Source: Leucobacter zeae
GTDB taxonomy: Bacteria; Actinomycetota; Actinomycetes; Actinomycetales; Microbacteriaceae
Assembly (NCBI RefSeq): GCF_016758175.1
Contig: NZ_QYAB01000001.1
Span: forward strand, 1,963,850-2,027,849
Reading direction: 5' to 3'
DNA length: 64,000 bases
Below, piece after piece: positions 35,441 to 44,659 of the stretch (its first letter is position 1; each line of letters starts with the position of its first letter). The notes beneath the pieces were generated by a model. That model was not told where the DNA came from, did no database searches, and saw nothing but the letters and a program-made list of their open reading frames with translations. The translations under genes were made by a program, and so were the position numbers.

Positions 35441-35470
35441 ACGCTAACAACGCGCTGCGCCGAATTGCAA
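35441..35470 (-). promoter_or_regulatory. Putative promoter of the betaine importer operon
   Basis: On the leftward strand TTGCAA (35465-35470) and TAGCGT (35441-35446) are spaced by 18 bp. The resulting leader of about 230 nt to the GTG at 35206 shows no riboswitch I can recognise. Confidence 0.5.
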
Positions 35471-35550
35471 GGCAGGACGACTCGGAAGCGGAGCCGAATC
35501 ACTCAGGAATATCGCCCTGACCGGCGATTTCAGACAACATGCATCGTTAC

Positions 35551-35568
35551 CCGTTCGTTACCGAACGG
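35551..35568. promoter_or_regulatory. Candidate operator between the betaine importer and ileS
   Basis: CCGTTCG and CGAACGG form a perfect 7-bp inverted repeat separated by TTAC. It lies about 60 bp upstream of the ileS -10 and 80 bp upstream of the leftward promoter. The regulator is unknown. Confidence 0.4.
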
Positions 35569-35627
35569 TGTCGACGCGGGATCATCGGGCCTCGATCCGC
35601 CGACCAGCGCGCTTCCCCGGGCTGCGA

Positions 35628-35633
35628 TAGACT
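35628..35633 (+). promoter_or_regulatory. -10 element of the ileS transcript
   Basis: TAGACT lies just before the T-box leader, placing the RNA start near 35640. The -35 region is not clear. Confidence 0.55.
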
Positions 35634-35639
35634 AGTGAC

Positions 35640-35902
35640 ATCGACTGCGAACCGGCCATCACCGGGGAGTCTTCGGAAGAACGGCGGCGAGCTCGCCCCG
35701 CGGAGCACCGCGGAGGGATCGCGCCGCCCAGTAGAACCGAACGGGAGGGGCCCGTCACAGCCCAATGAAGCGGTCGCCGCGCTCCCCGGAGCACGGTCGG
35801 CAAGCGGGGTGGTACCGCGGGGAACGGATCGGGATCCGGACCTCGTCCCGGCAGCAGGCGCAGCACGTCAGCAGTATCGAAGCCGGAACCGAGAAGGACC
35901 CC
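35640..35902 (+). promoter_or_regulatory. T-box leader of ileS (translational type, short Stem I)
   Basis: The leader carries the conserved T-box parts in order: a short Stem I with the ATC (Ile) specifier in CGGCCATCACCGG (35652-35664), the Stem II/pseudoknot element CAGTAGAACCGAACGGG (35729-35745), and the T-box GGGTGGTACCGCGG (35807-35820), whose TGGT can pair with the NCCA end of uncharged tRNA-Ile. There is no terminator before the gene. GGGGT (35806-35810) can pair with ACCCC (35898-35902) next to the ribosome binding site, so uncharged tRNA would free the start region. Translational ileS T-boxes with ultrashort Stem I are established in Actinobacteria. Confidence 0.9.
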
Positions 35903-38900
35903 ATGCCGTACCCTCAGCAGCCCACGGGAACCCAGCAGCCCAGCGGAGCCCAGTCGTCCGCCGGAGACGCGACCGAGCACGCCGCGGGAGCGGCGTTCGG
36001 CGTCTCGCCGTCGCCGAGGCTCCCGGAGATCGAACGCCGCGTCCTCGACTTCTGGCGGCAGGACGACACCTTCCAGGAGTCCATCCGTCAGCGCGCTGAC
36101 GCTCCGGAGTGGGTCTTCAACGACGGCCCGCCCTTCGCGAACGGGCTGCCGCACTACGGGCACCTCCTCACCGGGTACGCGAAGGACGTGTTCCCCCGTT
36201 TCCAGACCATGCGCGGCAAGAAGGTCGAGCGTCGGTTCGGATGGGACACGCACGGCCTGCCCGCCGAGCTCGAGGCGATGAAGCAGCTCGGGATCACCGA
36301 GAAGTCCGAGATCGAGGAGATGGGCGTCGCGGCCTTCAACGCGAAGGCGCGCGAATCGGTGCTCCAGTACACCCGGGAGTGGGAGGAGTACGTCACCCGC
36401 CAGGCCCGCTGGGTGGACTTCGAGAACGATTACAAGACCCTCAACCTCGGCTACATGGAGAGCGTGCTCTGGGCGTTCAAGCAGCTGTACGAGAAGGGCC
36501 TCGCCTACGAGGGGCAGCGGATCCTGCCGTACTGCTGGCGCGACGAGACGCCGCTCTCGAACCACGAGCTGCGCATGGACGACGACGTCTACCAGATGCG
36601 CCAGGATCCGTCGGTCACGGTGACGTTCCCGCTGTCCGGCCCGCGTGCGGCAGAACTCGATCTGACCGGGGTGCGCGCGCTCGCCTGGACGACGACGCCC
36701 TGGACCCTGCCCACGAACGCCGCGCTCGCGGTCGGCCCCGAGATCGCCTACGCCGTCGTGCCCGCGGGCCCGTCCGGCGCCTCGGACGGGGGCGCCTCCG
36801 CGACTGACGGGTCCGGAGCGGATCGCTACCTGCTCGCCGCGGACCTCGTCGGGAACCACGCGAAGGATCTCGGCTACGAGTCGGCCGAGGCCGCCGCCTC
36901 GGCAGTGGAACGCACCCTCGCCGGTTCCGAGCTCGCTGGCGTGCACTACGAGCGGCTCTTCGACTACTTCGCGGACGCCGAGGTCTGGGGCACGCAGCAC
37001 TGCTGGCAGATCCTGGTCGACGACTACGTCGAGGCGAGCGACGGTACCGGAATCGTGCACCAGTCGCCCGCATACGGCGAGGACGACTACCGCATCACGA
37101 CCGCGGCGGGCATGCCGACCATCGTGAGCGTCGACGACGGCGGTCGGTTCATCAACGCCGTGACCGACGTCGCCGGCGAGCTCTGGATGGACGCCAACCG
37201 TCCGCTGATCCGCCTGCTCAAGCAGCGCGGCCGTCTGCTGCGCGAGCAGAGCTACGAGCACTCGTACCCGCACTGCTGGCGCTGCCGCAACCCGCTGATC
37301 TACAAGGCGGTCTCGAGCTGGTTCGTGCGCGTGACCGATTTCAAGGACCGCATGCTCGAGGTGAACGAGCAGATCAACTGGGTCCCCGCGAACGTGAAGC
37401 ACGGCCAGTTCGGCAAGTGGCTCGAGGGCGCTCGCGACTGGTCGATCAGCCGCAACCGGTTCTGGGGCAGCCCGATCCCGGTGTGGAAGAGCGACGATCC
37501 CGAGCACCCCAGGGTCGACGTCTACGGCTCCGTGGCCGAGCTCGAGGCCGACTTCGGCGAGCTCCCGCGCAACGCCGAGGGCGAGGTGGACCTGCACCGC
37601 CCCTACATCGACGCGCTCACGCGCCCGAACCCGAGCGACCCGACCGGCAGGTCGACGATGCGGCGGATCGAGGACGTCTTCGACGTCTGGTTCGACTCGG
37701 GATCGATGCCCTTCGCCCAGGTGCACTACCCGTTCGAGAACCGGGAGTGGTTCGACACGCACCAGCCGGCCGACTTCATCGTCGAGTACATCGGGCAGAC
37801 GCGCGGATGGTTCTACCTGCAGCACGTGCTCGCGACGGCGCTGTTCGACCGCCCGGCGTTCACGAACGTGATCAGCCACGGCATCGTGCTCGGGTCCGAC
37901 GGCAACAAGATGTCGAAGTCGCTGCGCAACTACCCGGATGTGAACGAGGTGTTCGATCGCGACGGCTCCGACGCCATGCGCTGGTTCCTGATGGCCTCGC
38001 CCGTCGTGCGCGGCGGCAATCTCGTCGTCACCGAGGAGGGGATCCGCGAGGGCGTCCGGCAGTTCATCCTGCCGCTCTGGAACTCGTACTACTTCTTCTC
38101 GCTCTACGCCAACGCCGACGGGGTCGAGGCCGAGCGACGCACGGATTCGACCGACCCGCTCGACCGCTACATCCTCGCGAAAACCGGGCGGCTCGTGCGC
38201 GACGTCGAGACCCACCTCGAGGGGCTCGACACCACGAGCGCGGCCGAGACGCTGCGCGACTTCGCCGAGGTGCTGACCAACTGGTACGTGCGTCGTTCGC
38301 GCGACCGGTTCTGGCAGGGTGTGCACGGCGCCAACGGGGCCCCCGAGAACCGCCAGGCGTTCGACACGCTCTTCACGGTGCTCGAAACGGTGGCGCGCGT
38401 CGCCGCTCCGATGGCCCCGCTGGTGACCGAGGAGATCTGGCGCGGGCTCACGGGCGGACGCTCGGTGCACCTCGCGGACTGGCCCGACGCCGCGGAGTTC
38501 CCGGTGGACGACGAGCTCATCGCCGCCATGGACGAGGTGCGTCGGATCACCTCCCAGGCCCTCGCGCTGCGCAAGGCCCGCCGTCTGCGCGTGCGCCTGC
38601 CGCTCGCGGGGCTCACGGCCGTCACGGCGCACCCCGAGGCGCTCGAGCCGTTCGCCGAGATCCTGCGCGAGGAGCTCAACGTGAAGACCGTGGAGATCGT
38701 GCAGCAGACCGAGACGAGCGCCGCGGAGCACGGCATCGTGCAGACGCTCTCGGTGAACGCACGCGCGGCGGGGCCCCGCCTCGGCAAGAACGTGCAGCAG
38801 GCCATCCGCGGCGCGAAGTCGGGCGATTGGTCCGAGACCGCAGGCGTCGTCACCGCGGGCGGCATCGAGCTCGAGCCGCACGAGTTCGAGCTGACCCTGA

Positions 38901-39343
38901 GCACGTCCGCCGGCGCTGACGGTGCGCAGGGTCCCGCGCTCACGCTGATCCCCGGCGGCGGCTTCGTGATCCTCGACACCGAGACCACGCCGGAGCTGGA
39001 AGCCGAGGGGCTCGCGCGCGACGTGATCCGCGCCGTGCAGGAGGCCCGAAAGAACGCCGGCTTCGACGTCAGCGACCGCATCGAGCTGAGGCTCTGGTTC
39101 ACCGCGCTCCAGGATCTCCTCGACGTGAAGGAGGCGTTCCACATCGCCGGGGTCGCCGCCGACACCCTCGCGGAGGCCTACTCCCTCGGGGCGAAGGACG
39201 AGGCGCTGCTCTCCTCCGACTGGCTCGACTGGGGGATGTTCGCCGGCGCGTTCGAACACGAGGAGACCGTCGCCGGAGGCAAGTACGCGAACCGCGGCGA
39301 CTTCACCATCAGCCTGCGACGGGCGAACGGAGCTTCCGCATGA
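35903..39343 (+). CDS. ileS: Isoleucine--tRNA ligase (long, eukaryote-like type)
   Basis: A 1146-residue class I synthetase. The HIGH motif is HYGH near residue 83 ([13 protein letters not shown]) and KMSKS is near 669 ([11 protein letters not shown]). The editing domain between them carries [18 protein letters not shown] near 255. The anticodon-binding and C-terminal domains extend to the end. HYGH and the length above 1000 residues fit the IleS2/actinobacterial type, which is usually naturally resistant to mupirocin. About 40 N-terminal residues rich in Gln, Pro and Ser precede the conserved start. ATG at 35903 has GAAGGA about 5 nt upstream, inside the T-box sequestrator. Confidence 0.97.
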   Translation: MPYPQQPTGTQQPSGAQSSAGDATEHAAGAAFGVSPSPRLPEIERRVLDFWRQDDTFQESIRQRADAPEWVFNDGPPFANGLPHYGHLLTGYAKDVFPRFQTMRGKKVERRFGWDTHGLPAELEAMKQLGITEKSEIEEMGVAAFNAKARESVLQYTREWEEYVTRQARWVDFENDYKTLNLGYMESVLWAFKQLYEKGLAYEGQRILPYCWRDETPLSNHELRMDDDVYQMRQDPSVTVTFPLSGPRAAELDLTGVRALAWTTTPWTLPTNAALAVGPEIAYAVVPAGPSGASDGGASATDGSGADRYLLAADLVGNHAKDLGYESAEAAASAVERTLAGSELAGVHYERLFDYFADAEVWGTQHCWQILVDDYVEASDGTGIVHQSPAYGEDDYRITTAAGMPTIVSVDDGGRFINAVTDVAGELWMDANRPLIRLLKQRGRLLREQSYEHSYPHCWRCRNPLIYKAVSSWFVRVTDFKDRMLEVNEQINWVPANVKHGQFGKWLEGARDWSISRNRFWGSPIPVWKSDDPEHPRVDVYGSVAELEADFGELPRNAEGEVDLHRPYIDALTRPNPSDPTGRSTMRRIEDVFDVWFDSGSMPFAQVHYPFENREWFDTHQPADFIVEYIGQTRGWFYLQHVLATALFDRPAFTNVISHGIVLGSDGNKMSKSLRNYPDVNEVFDRDGSDAMRWFLMASPVVRGGNLVVTEEGIREGVRQFILPLWNSYYFFSLYANADGVEAERRTDSTDPLDRYILAKTGRLVRDVETHLEGLDTTSAAETLRDFAEVLTNWYVRRSRDRFWQGVHGANGAPENRQAFDTLFTVLETVARVAAPMAPLVTEEIWRGLTGGRSVHLADWPDAAEFPVDDELIAAMDEVRRITSQALALRKARRLRVRLPLAGLTAVTAHPEALEPFAEILREELNVKTVEIVQQTETSAAEHGIVQTLSVNARAAGPRLGKNVQQAIRGAKSGDWSETAGVVTAGGIELEPHEFELTLSTSAGADGAQGPALTLIPGGGFVILDTETTPELEAEGLARDVIRAVQEARKNAGFDVSDRIELRLWFTALQDLLDVKEAFHIAGVAADTLAEAYSLGAKDEALLSSDWLDWGMFAGAFEHEETVAGGKYANRGDFTISLRRANGASA

Positions 39344-40677
39344 ACGCCGAAGAGGTCTACGAGCAGCTGCTGACGCGCGTCGGCGAGGCGAATCCGAGAC
39401 CGCGCATCGAACCGGTGCGCCGCCTCGCCGAGCTCGCCGGTTCGCCCCAGCTCGACTTCCCCGTGATCCAGGTCGCCGGCACCAACGGCAAGACCTCGAC
39501 GAGCCGGGCCATCGAGTCGCTGCTGCGCGCCCACGGACTCCGGACGGGGCTGTTCACCAGCCCGCACCTGGTCGACTTCACCGAACGCTTCCAGATCGAC
39601 GGCGCGCCGATCGACGAGACCGTGCTCGCGTCCTCCTGGGAGGAGCTGCGGCTGCCCCTCGAGGTCGTCGACGCGGAGCTGGAGGCTTCGGGGCAGGGGC
39701 CCATCACCTTCTTCGAGGCGCTCGCCGTGCTGGCCTTCGCCGCGTTCGCGGACGCGCCGGTCGAGGTCGCCGTGATCGAGGTCGGCATGGGCGGCGAGTG
39801 GGATGCCACCAACATCGTCGATGCCGAGGTCGCGGTGTTCACGCCGATCGACCTCGACCACACCGCGGTCCTCGGCCCCGACATCCAGTCGATCGCGCAG
39901 ACGAAGGCAGGCATCGTGAAGCCGGGCAGCGTCGTCGTCTCGGCGGTCCAGGATCCCGACGCGCTCGCCGAGATCGAGGCCGCGGCCGCGGAGCGCGGCG
40001 CGCGAGTGCTCGTGCAGGAGCGGGACTTCCGCCTCGTCGACGACCGGCTGGCCGTCGGCGGGCGGCAGATCGACGTCCTCGGCGCGGCCGGTCGGCCCTA
40101 CGATCCGGCGTTCGTACCGCTCTACGGGCGCCACCAGGCCGAGAACACCGTGCTCGCGATCGCGGCGGTCGAGGCGTTCTTCGGAGCGGATCGACCGCTG
40201 CCCGAGGAGGTGCTCGACGAGGGTCTCGGACAGCTCACCTCCCCGGGCCGGCTGCAGCTCATCGGCACCGATCCGATCGTCTACGTCGACGCGGCGCACA
40301 ACCCGCACGGGGCCGAGGCCCTCGTCCGCGCGGTCTCGGAGTCGTTCGACTTCGAGGAGGTCGCGCTCGTCGTCGGCGTGCTCGAGGAGAAGGACTCCGC
40401 CGGCCTCTTCGCGGCGCTCGCGCCCATCGCGCACCGGGTCACGGTGACCCCGGTCGACTCGCCGCGCACCTCGCAGGCCGACGCGCTGTACGAGGTCGCC
40501 GCGGAGCAGATCCCGGACACTCCGATCGAGATCGCGGAGTCGCTTCCCGAAGCGCTCGACGAGGCGCGCGCCTGGGCCGGTCGCGCCGAGGGGCGTGCGG
40601 TGCTCGTGGTCGGATCCGTCGTCCTGGTCGGCGAGGCCATCGCGTTCGCGCGCGCCGAGGGCTGGGGCATCGCATGA
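39340..40677 (+). CDS. folC: Bifunctional folylpolyglutamate/dihydrofolate synthase
   Basis: A 445-residue Mur-ligase-like enzyme that adds glutamate to folates. [21 protein letters not shown] near 44-64 is the P-loop. [17 protein letters not shown] near 77 is the substrate loop. [13 protein letters not shown] near 148 and DLDHTAVLG near 172 bind metal and nucleotide. [11 protein letters not shown] near 315 is the C-terminal signature. ATG at 39340 overlaps the ileS stop (ATGA), as does the next gene with this one, so ileS-folC-DUF4233 form one translationally coupled operon. Confidence 0.96.
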   Translation: MNAEEVYEQLLTRVGEANPRPRIEPVRRLAELAGSPQLDFPVIQVAGTNGKTSTSRAIESLLRAHGLRTGLFTSPHLVDFTERFQIDGAPIDETVLASSWEELRLPLEVVDAELEASGQGPITFFEALAVLAFAAFADAPVEVAVIEVGMGGEWDATNIVDAEVAVFTPIDLDHTAVLGPDIQSIAQTKAGIVKPGSVVVSAVQDPDALAEIEAAAAERGARVLVQERDFRLVDDRLAVGGRQIDVLGAAGRPYDPAFVPLYGRHQAENTVLAIAAVEAFFGADRPLPEEVLDEGLGQLTSPGRLQLIGTDPIVYVDAAHNPHGAEALVRAVSESFDFEEVALVVGVLEEKDSAGLFAALAPIAHRVTVTPVDSPRTSQADALYEVAAEQIPDTPIEIAESLPEALDEARAWAGRAEGRAVLVVGSVVLVGEAIAFARAEGWGIA

Positions 40678-41180
40678 GCGACCCGCACGCGGAATCCGCA
40701 GGCGGATCGCACGCGTCCGCCGGCCCCGAGGGCTCGGGGGACGCCGAGGACCTGCGGCTCTCCCCGTCGGAGACCATGGCCCACAACTCCGCCATGCGCG
40801 TCGCGGGCGCGTCGCGCGGCGGGCAGTCGACCCAGCGCGCGCTCGCCTCGATCGTGCTCGGATTCGAGCTCATCATCGTGGTGCTCATCGGGTTGACGCT
40901 GTTCGGGCTCGGGACGCTGGAGCCGCGCGAACTCGGGCTCTTCCTCGGCGGCGGCCTCGCCGTGGTCATCGTCGCCGGCCTGGCGCTGATGCGTCGAGGT
41001 CGCGCGGGCATCGTGACCGGCTGGATCGTGCACGCGCTCATGCTCCTCACCGCGTTCCTGCTGCCGATGGCGCTCGTGGTCGGGCTCCTGTTCACGGCGT
41101 TGTGGGTGTTCTGCATGGTCAAGGGCTCGCAGATCGACCGCAACCGGGAGGCCTGGCTGGCCGAGCAGGCCGACGCCTGA
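40674..41180 (+). CDS. DUF4233 domain membrane protein
   Basis: A 168-residue protein. A flexible, Ser/Gly/Ala-rich N-terminus of about 60 residues precedes four hydrophobic segments (ALASIVLGFELIIVVLIGLTL, LGLFLGGGLAVVIVAGLALM, GWIVHALMLLTAFLLPMALV, GLLFTALWVFCMVKG). It ends in a short charged tail. DUF4233 proteins sit between folC and ndk throughout Actinobacteria; their function is unknown. ATG at 40674 overlaps folC by 4 nt. Confidence 0.88.
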   Translation: MSDPHAESAGGSHASAGPEGSGDAEDLRLSPSETMAHNSAMRVAGASRGGQSTQRALASIVLGFELIIVVLIGLTLFGLGTLEPRELGLFLGGGLAVVIVAGLALMRRGRAGIVTGWIVHALMLLTAFLLPMALVVGLLFTALWVFCMVKGSQIDRNREAWLAEQADA

Positions 41181-41190
41181 GCACCCCGCC

Positions 41191-41244
41191 GCGATCCCGA
41201 CCCATCGTTCCGCGGCCGCGATCCCGAGCCGTCATTCCGCGGCC
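41191..41244. repeat. Two tandem 27-bp units upstream of ndk
   Basis: 41191-41217 and 41218-41244 are head-to-tail copies that differ at three positions; each begins GCGATCCCGA and ends TTCCGCGGCC. They lie between the DUF4233 stop and a TACACT -10 candidate (41269-41274) of ndk. Confidence 0.8.
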
Positions 41245-41308
41245 GCGGAGCGGATCGCAGAATCTCACTACACTTGAACCGACGACCACGCACCACGAAG
41301 GAGCACGC

Positions 41309-41722
41309 ATGTCCGAAGCCACCCTGATCCTCGTCAAGCCCGACGGAGTGGCCCGCGGCCTCACCGGCGAGATCCTCCGCCGGATCGAGGCGAAGGGCTA
41401 CGTCGTCACCGGGCTGCGCATGCTCGAGGCCGATCGCGAGCTGCTCGCAGCGCACTACGCCGAGCACGAGGGCAAGCCGTTCTACGAGCCCCTCATCGAG
41501 TTCATGAGCTCGGGCCCGACCGTCGCGATCCGCGCCGAGGGGCACCGGGTGATCGAGGGCTTCCGCTCGCTCGCGGGGACGACCGACCCGAGCACCGCAG
41601 CGCCCGGCACGATCCGCGGCGACCTCGGCAGGGACTGGGGCCTCAAGGTCCAGCAGAATCTCGTCCACGGATCCGACTCCGTCGAGTCGGCCGAGCGCGA
41701 GCTCGGTCTCTGGTTCTCCTGA
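41309..41722 (+). CDS. ndk: Nucleoside-diphosphate kinase
   Basis: A 137-residue enzyme that balances NTP and dNTP pools by phosphotransfer through a phosphohistidine. The N-terminus EATLILVKPDGVARG, the loop GTTDPSTAAPGTIRGDLG near 92-109 and the active-site NLVHGSDS with His near 118 are all present. ATG at 41309 has GAAGGAG 7 nt upstream. TACACT (41269-41274) may be a separate promoter, so ndk need not depend on the ileS T-box. A strong terminator follows. Confidence 0.97.
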   Translation: MSEATLILVKPDGVARGLTGEILRRIEAKGYVVTGLRMLEADRELLAAHYAEHEGKPFYEPLIEFMSSGPTVAIRAEGHRVIEGFRSLAGTTDPSTAAPGTIRGDLGRDWGLKVQQNLVHGSDSVESAERELGLWFS

Positions 41723-41755
41723 GCGGATCCCGAATCCGCCCGAGCGGCTCCCGCA

Positions 41756-41802
41756 CGACTGCGCCCGCTCCCCGCATCACGCGCGGGGAGCGGGCGCAGT
41801 CG
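41756..41802. terminator. Bidirectional terminator between ndk and ilvD
   Basis: A 20-bp perfect stem (41756-41775 with 41783-41802) and a 7-nt loop lie between the convergent stops of ndk and ilvD. Confidence 0.85.
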
Positions 41803-41834
41803 CATTCGGGCGGCCGGCCCGCCCGGTCCTCGGT

Positions 41835-43685
41835 TCAGGGGACGATCCGCACGGCGCCCTTGTCCGCGGACTGCGCGAACGCCGCGTAGGCGCGCAGCGC
41901 GTCCGAGACCCGGCGGTCGCGGTGCTTCGGGCGGTACCCGCCTGCGGCCACGAGCGCGGCGCGCCGCCGGTCGAGCTCCTCCTGCGGCACGTCGAGGGCG
42001 AGCCGGCGTGCGGGGATGTCGATGGAGATCGTGTCGCCGTCCTCGACGAGGGCGATGACGCCGCCCGCGGCGGCCTCCGGGGAGACGTGCCCGATCGACA
42101 GGCCCGACGTGCCTCCCGAGAAGCGGCCGTCGGTGACCAGTGCGCAGGCCTTGCCGAGGCCGCGCCCCTTGAGGAACGAGGTCGGGTAGAGCATCTCCTG
42201 CATGCCGGGGCCGCCCTTCGGGCCCTCGTAGCGGATCACGACGACGTCGCCCTCGGCCACCTGCTTGTTCAGGATCTTCTCAACGGCCTCGTCCTGCGAC
42301 TCGCAGACCACGGCGGGCCCCGAGAAGGTCCAGATCGACGCGTCGACGCCGGCGGTCTTCACGACCGCGCCGTCGACGGCGATGTTGCCCCGCAGGACGC
42401 CGAGGCCGCCATCCGTCGAATAGGCGTGCTCGACGCTGTGGATGCAGCCGTGCTCGGCGTCGAGGTCGAGGTCTCGCCAGCGCTCCGACTGCGAGAACGC
42501 GGTCGAGGACCGGACGCCTCCCGGGGCCGCGTGCCAGAGCTCGAACGCCTCGTCGCCGGCCTTGCCGCCGCGCACATCCCACTCGTCGAGCCATTCGCCG
42601 AGGGTTGCAGCGTGCACGGTGTGCACCCGGTCGTCGAGCATGCCGCCGCGGCGCAGCTCGCCGAGCAGGGCGGGGATGCCTCCGGCGCGGTGCACGTCCT
42701 CCATGTAGTAGGTCTTGCCGTTCGCGACGTTCGGTGCGACCTTCGCGAGGCACGGCACCCGTCGAGAGATCGCATCAATCTCGTCGAGCCCGAAGTCGAC
42801 GCCCGCCTCGTGCGCGGCGGCGAGCAGGTGCAGGATCGTGTTGGTGGAACCGCCCATCGCGATGTCGAGCGCCATCGCGTTGCCGAATGCGGCAGGGGTC
42901 GCGATGCTGCGCGGCAGCACCGTCGCGTCGTCGTCGTCGTAGTAGCGCTTGGTGATGTCGACCACGAGGGCGCCGGCCTTCTCGTAGAGCGCGCGGCGGG
43001 CGGTGTGCGTGGCCAGCGTCGAGCCGTTGCCTGGCAGCGAGAGCCCGATCGCCTCGGTGAGGCAGTTCATCGAGTTCGCGGTGAACATGCCCGAGCACGA
43101 GCCGCAGGTCGGGCACGCGGACTCCTCGATCCTCTGGATGTCCTCGTCCGAGACGTTCTCGTTCACGGCCTCGGAGATCGCATCGACGAGATCGAGCGTG
43201 CGGACCATGCCGTTCGCGAGCACGGCGCGTCCCGATTCCATGGGGCCGCCGGAGACGAACACGGTCGGGATGTTCAGGCGCAGCGCGGCGAGCAGCATGC
43301 CCGGCGTGATCTTGTCGCAGTTCGAGATGCAGATGAGGGCGTCGGCGCAGTGCGCGTTGGCCATGTACTCGACCGAGTCGGCGATGAGATCGCGCGAGGG
43401 GAGCGAGTAGAGCATGCCGCCGTGCCCCATCGCGATGCCGTCGTCGACGGCGATCGTGTTGAACTCCCGCGGGATCCCGCCCGCCCGCGAAATGGCCTCG
43501 GAGACGATCCGCCCGACAGGAGCGAGATGCGTGTGGCCGGGAACGAACTCGGTGAAGGAGTTCGCGACGGCGATGATGGGTTTGCGTCCGAGGTCCGCAC
43601 CGTCGACGCCCGCCGCGCGGAAGAGTGCGCGGGCGCCGGCCATGTTGCGTCCGTGGGTGACGGTGAAGGAGCGATAGGTGGGCAT
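41835..43685 (-). CDS. ilvD: Dihydroxy-acid dehydratase
   Basis: A 616-residue iron-sulfur enzyme of valine and isoleucine synthesis, converting dihydroxy acids to 2-keto acids. [17 protein letters not shown] near 10 is the conserved start. The cluster cysteines lie in [10 protein letters not shown] near 120 and [17 protein letters not shown] near 190. [20 protein letters not shown] near 515 is the C-terminal signature. The ATG at 43685 matches homologues, although GGAGG sits only 1 nt before it, so initiation signals are unusual. It is monocistronic and divergent from a helix-turn-helix regulator gene. Confidence 0.96.
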   Translation of the reverse strand: MPTYRSFTVTHGRNMAGARALFRAAGVDGADLGRKPIIAVANSFTEFVPGHTHLAPVGRIVSEAISRAGGIPREFNTIAVDDGIAMGHGGMLYSLPSRDLIADSVEYMANAHCADALICISNCDKITPGMLLAALRLNIPTVFVSGGPMESGRAVLANGMVRTLDLVDAISEAVNENVSDEDIQRIEESACPTCGSCSGMFTANSMNCLTEAIGLSLPGNGSTLATHTARRALYEKAGALVVDITKRYYDDDDATVLPRSIATPAAFGNAMALDIAMGGSTNTILHLLAAAHEAGVDFGLDEIDAISRRVPCLAKVAPNVANGKTYYMEDVHRAGGIPALLGELRRGGMLDDRVHTVHAATLGEWLDEWDVRGGKAGDEAFELWHAAPGGVRSSTAFSQSERWRDLDLDAEHGCIHSVEHAYSTDGGLGVLRGNIAVDGAVVKTAGVDASIWTFSGPAVVCESQDEAVEKILNKQVAEGDVVVIRYEGPKGGPGMQEMLYPTSFLKGRGLGKACALVTDGRFSGGTSGLSIGHVSPEAAAGGVIALVEDGDTISIDIPARRLALDVPQEELDRRRAALVAAGGYRPKHRDRRVSDALRAYAAFAQSADKGAVRIVP

Positions 43686-43774
43686 GCCTCCATTCAGGCG
43701 GAGGATCCTCCGGCTCGGAAGGGAGGGCTGGTCCTGGTACTGCCACTACTAGAGACCCCGGATAGGATGAGCGC

Positions 43775-44650
43775 ATGGCCCGCCCTCGCACCCCGCGCCG
43801 CGTCGAGCTCGGCGAGTTCCTCGCGCTGCGCCGCAGGAGCATCGACCGCGGCGCCGTCGGCCTCCCGCCCGCGCCCCGGCGCGGCGGGTCGGGGCTGAGT
43901 CGCGAGGAGGTCGCGATCCTGTCCGGGATCAGCGTCAGCTGGTACACCTGGCTCGAGCAGGGCCGGGAGATCAACGCCTCCCGCCAGGTGCTCGACGCGG
44001 TCTCCCGGGTCCTCCGATTGAGCGATGCCGAGCGCGACTACGTGCGCGCGCTCGCCGATCCCGACGGTCGGTCGACCGCGGGCGCGGTCGACCCGGCGAT
44101 CCGGTCCCACCTGCAGCGGTTGGTGGACGCGCTCGACTTCCCGGCGTTCATCGTCGGGACGGACTGGGCGATCATCGGCTGGAACGCGCGCTACGAGTGG
44201 TTGTACGGGCCGATCGCCACCCTCCCGGAGACCGAGCGCAACCTGCTCTGGCTCGTCTACACCGACCCGCGACTCCGCGAGATCCTGCCCGACTGGGAGC
44301 GGGACAGCCGCCGCTTCCTCGCCGAGTACCGCGCGGAATCCGGAGCGCACCGGGGGACCGGTGCCACGCATCCGTCCATCCCCGGATCGGCGGACCGCCG
44401 TTCGGTGGTCGAGCGCCTGCAGGAGGCGAGCCCCGATTTCCGCGCCCAGTGGGCCGAGCACTCCATCGAGCGCTTCGCCTCGCGCCTGCGCACGTTCCTG
44501 CATCCCGACGAGGGGAGGCTCGTCTTCGAGCACCACCGGCTCGCGCCCGCCGAGTCCCCGGGGGCGCACGTGGTGATGTACGTCCCGGTCGCAGAATCGT
44601 GCTCGGGATCGGGCGACCTCGGCGCGGACGATGTCGGTGGCGTGGAGTAG
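43775..44650 (+). CDS. Helix-turn-helix regulator with MmyB-like ligand-binding domain
   Basis: A 291-residue regulator. The N-terminal HTH is LGEFLALRRRSI...GLSREEVAILSGISVSWYTWLEQGRE, typical of the XRE/HTH_31-MmyB group. Residues 115-275 form the MmyB-like domain (DFPAFIVGTDWAIIGWNARYEWLYG, NLLWLVYTDPRLREILPDWE), related to PAS folds and thought to bind a hydrophobic ligand. ATG at 43775 follows TAGGAT (43763-43768) by 6 nt without a Shine-Dalgarno sequence. It is divergent from ilvD with an 89-bp gap. Confidence 0.9.
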   Translation: MARPRTPRRVELGEFLALRRRSIDRGAVGLPPAPRRGGSGLSREEVAILSGISVSWYTWLEQGREINASRQVLDAVSRVLRLSDAERDYVRALADPDGRSTAGAVDPAIRSHLQRLVDALDFPAFIVGTDWAIIGWNARYEWLYGPIATLPETERNLLWLVYTDPRLREILPDWERDSRRFLAEYRAESGAHRGTGATHPSIPGSADRRSVVERLQEASPDFRAQWAEHSIERFASRLRTFLHPDEGRLVFEHHRLAPAESPGAHVVMYVPVAESCSGSGDLGADDVGGVE

Positions 44651-44659
44651 CGTGTGCTC

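Noticed and set aside
35582-39259. 1225-codon open frame opposite ileS
   Set aside because: A shadow of ileS third-position GC bias; it would also cover the T-box.
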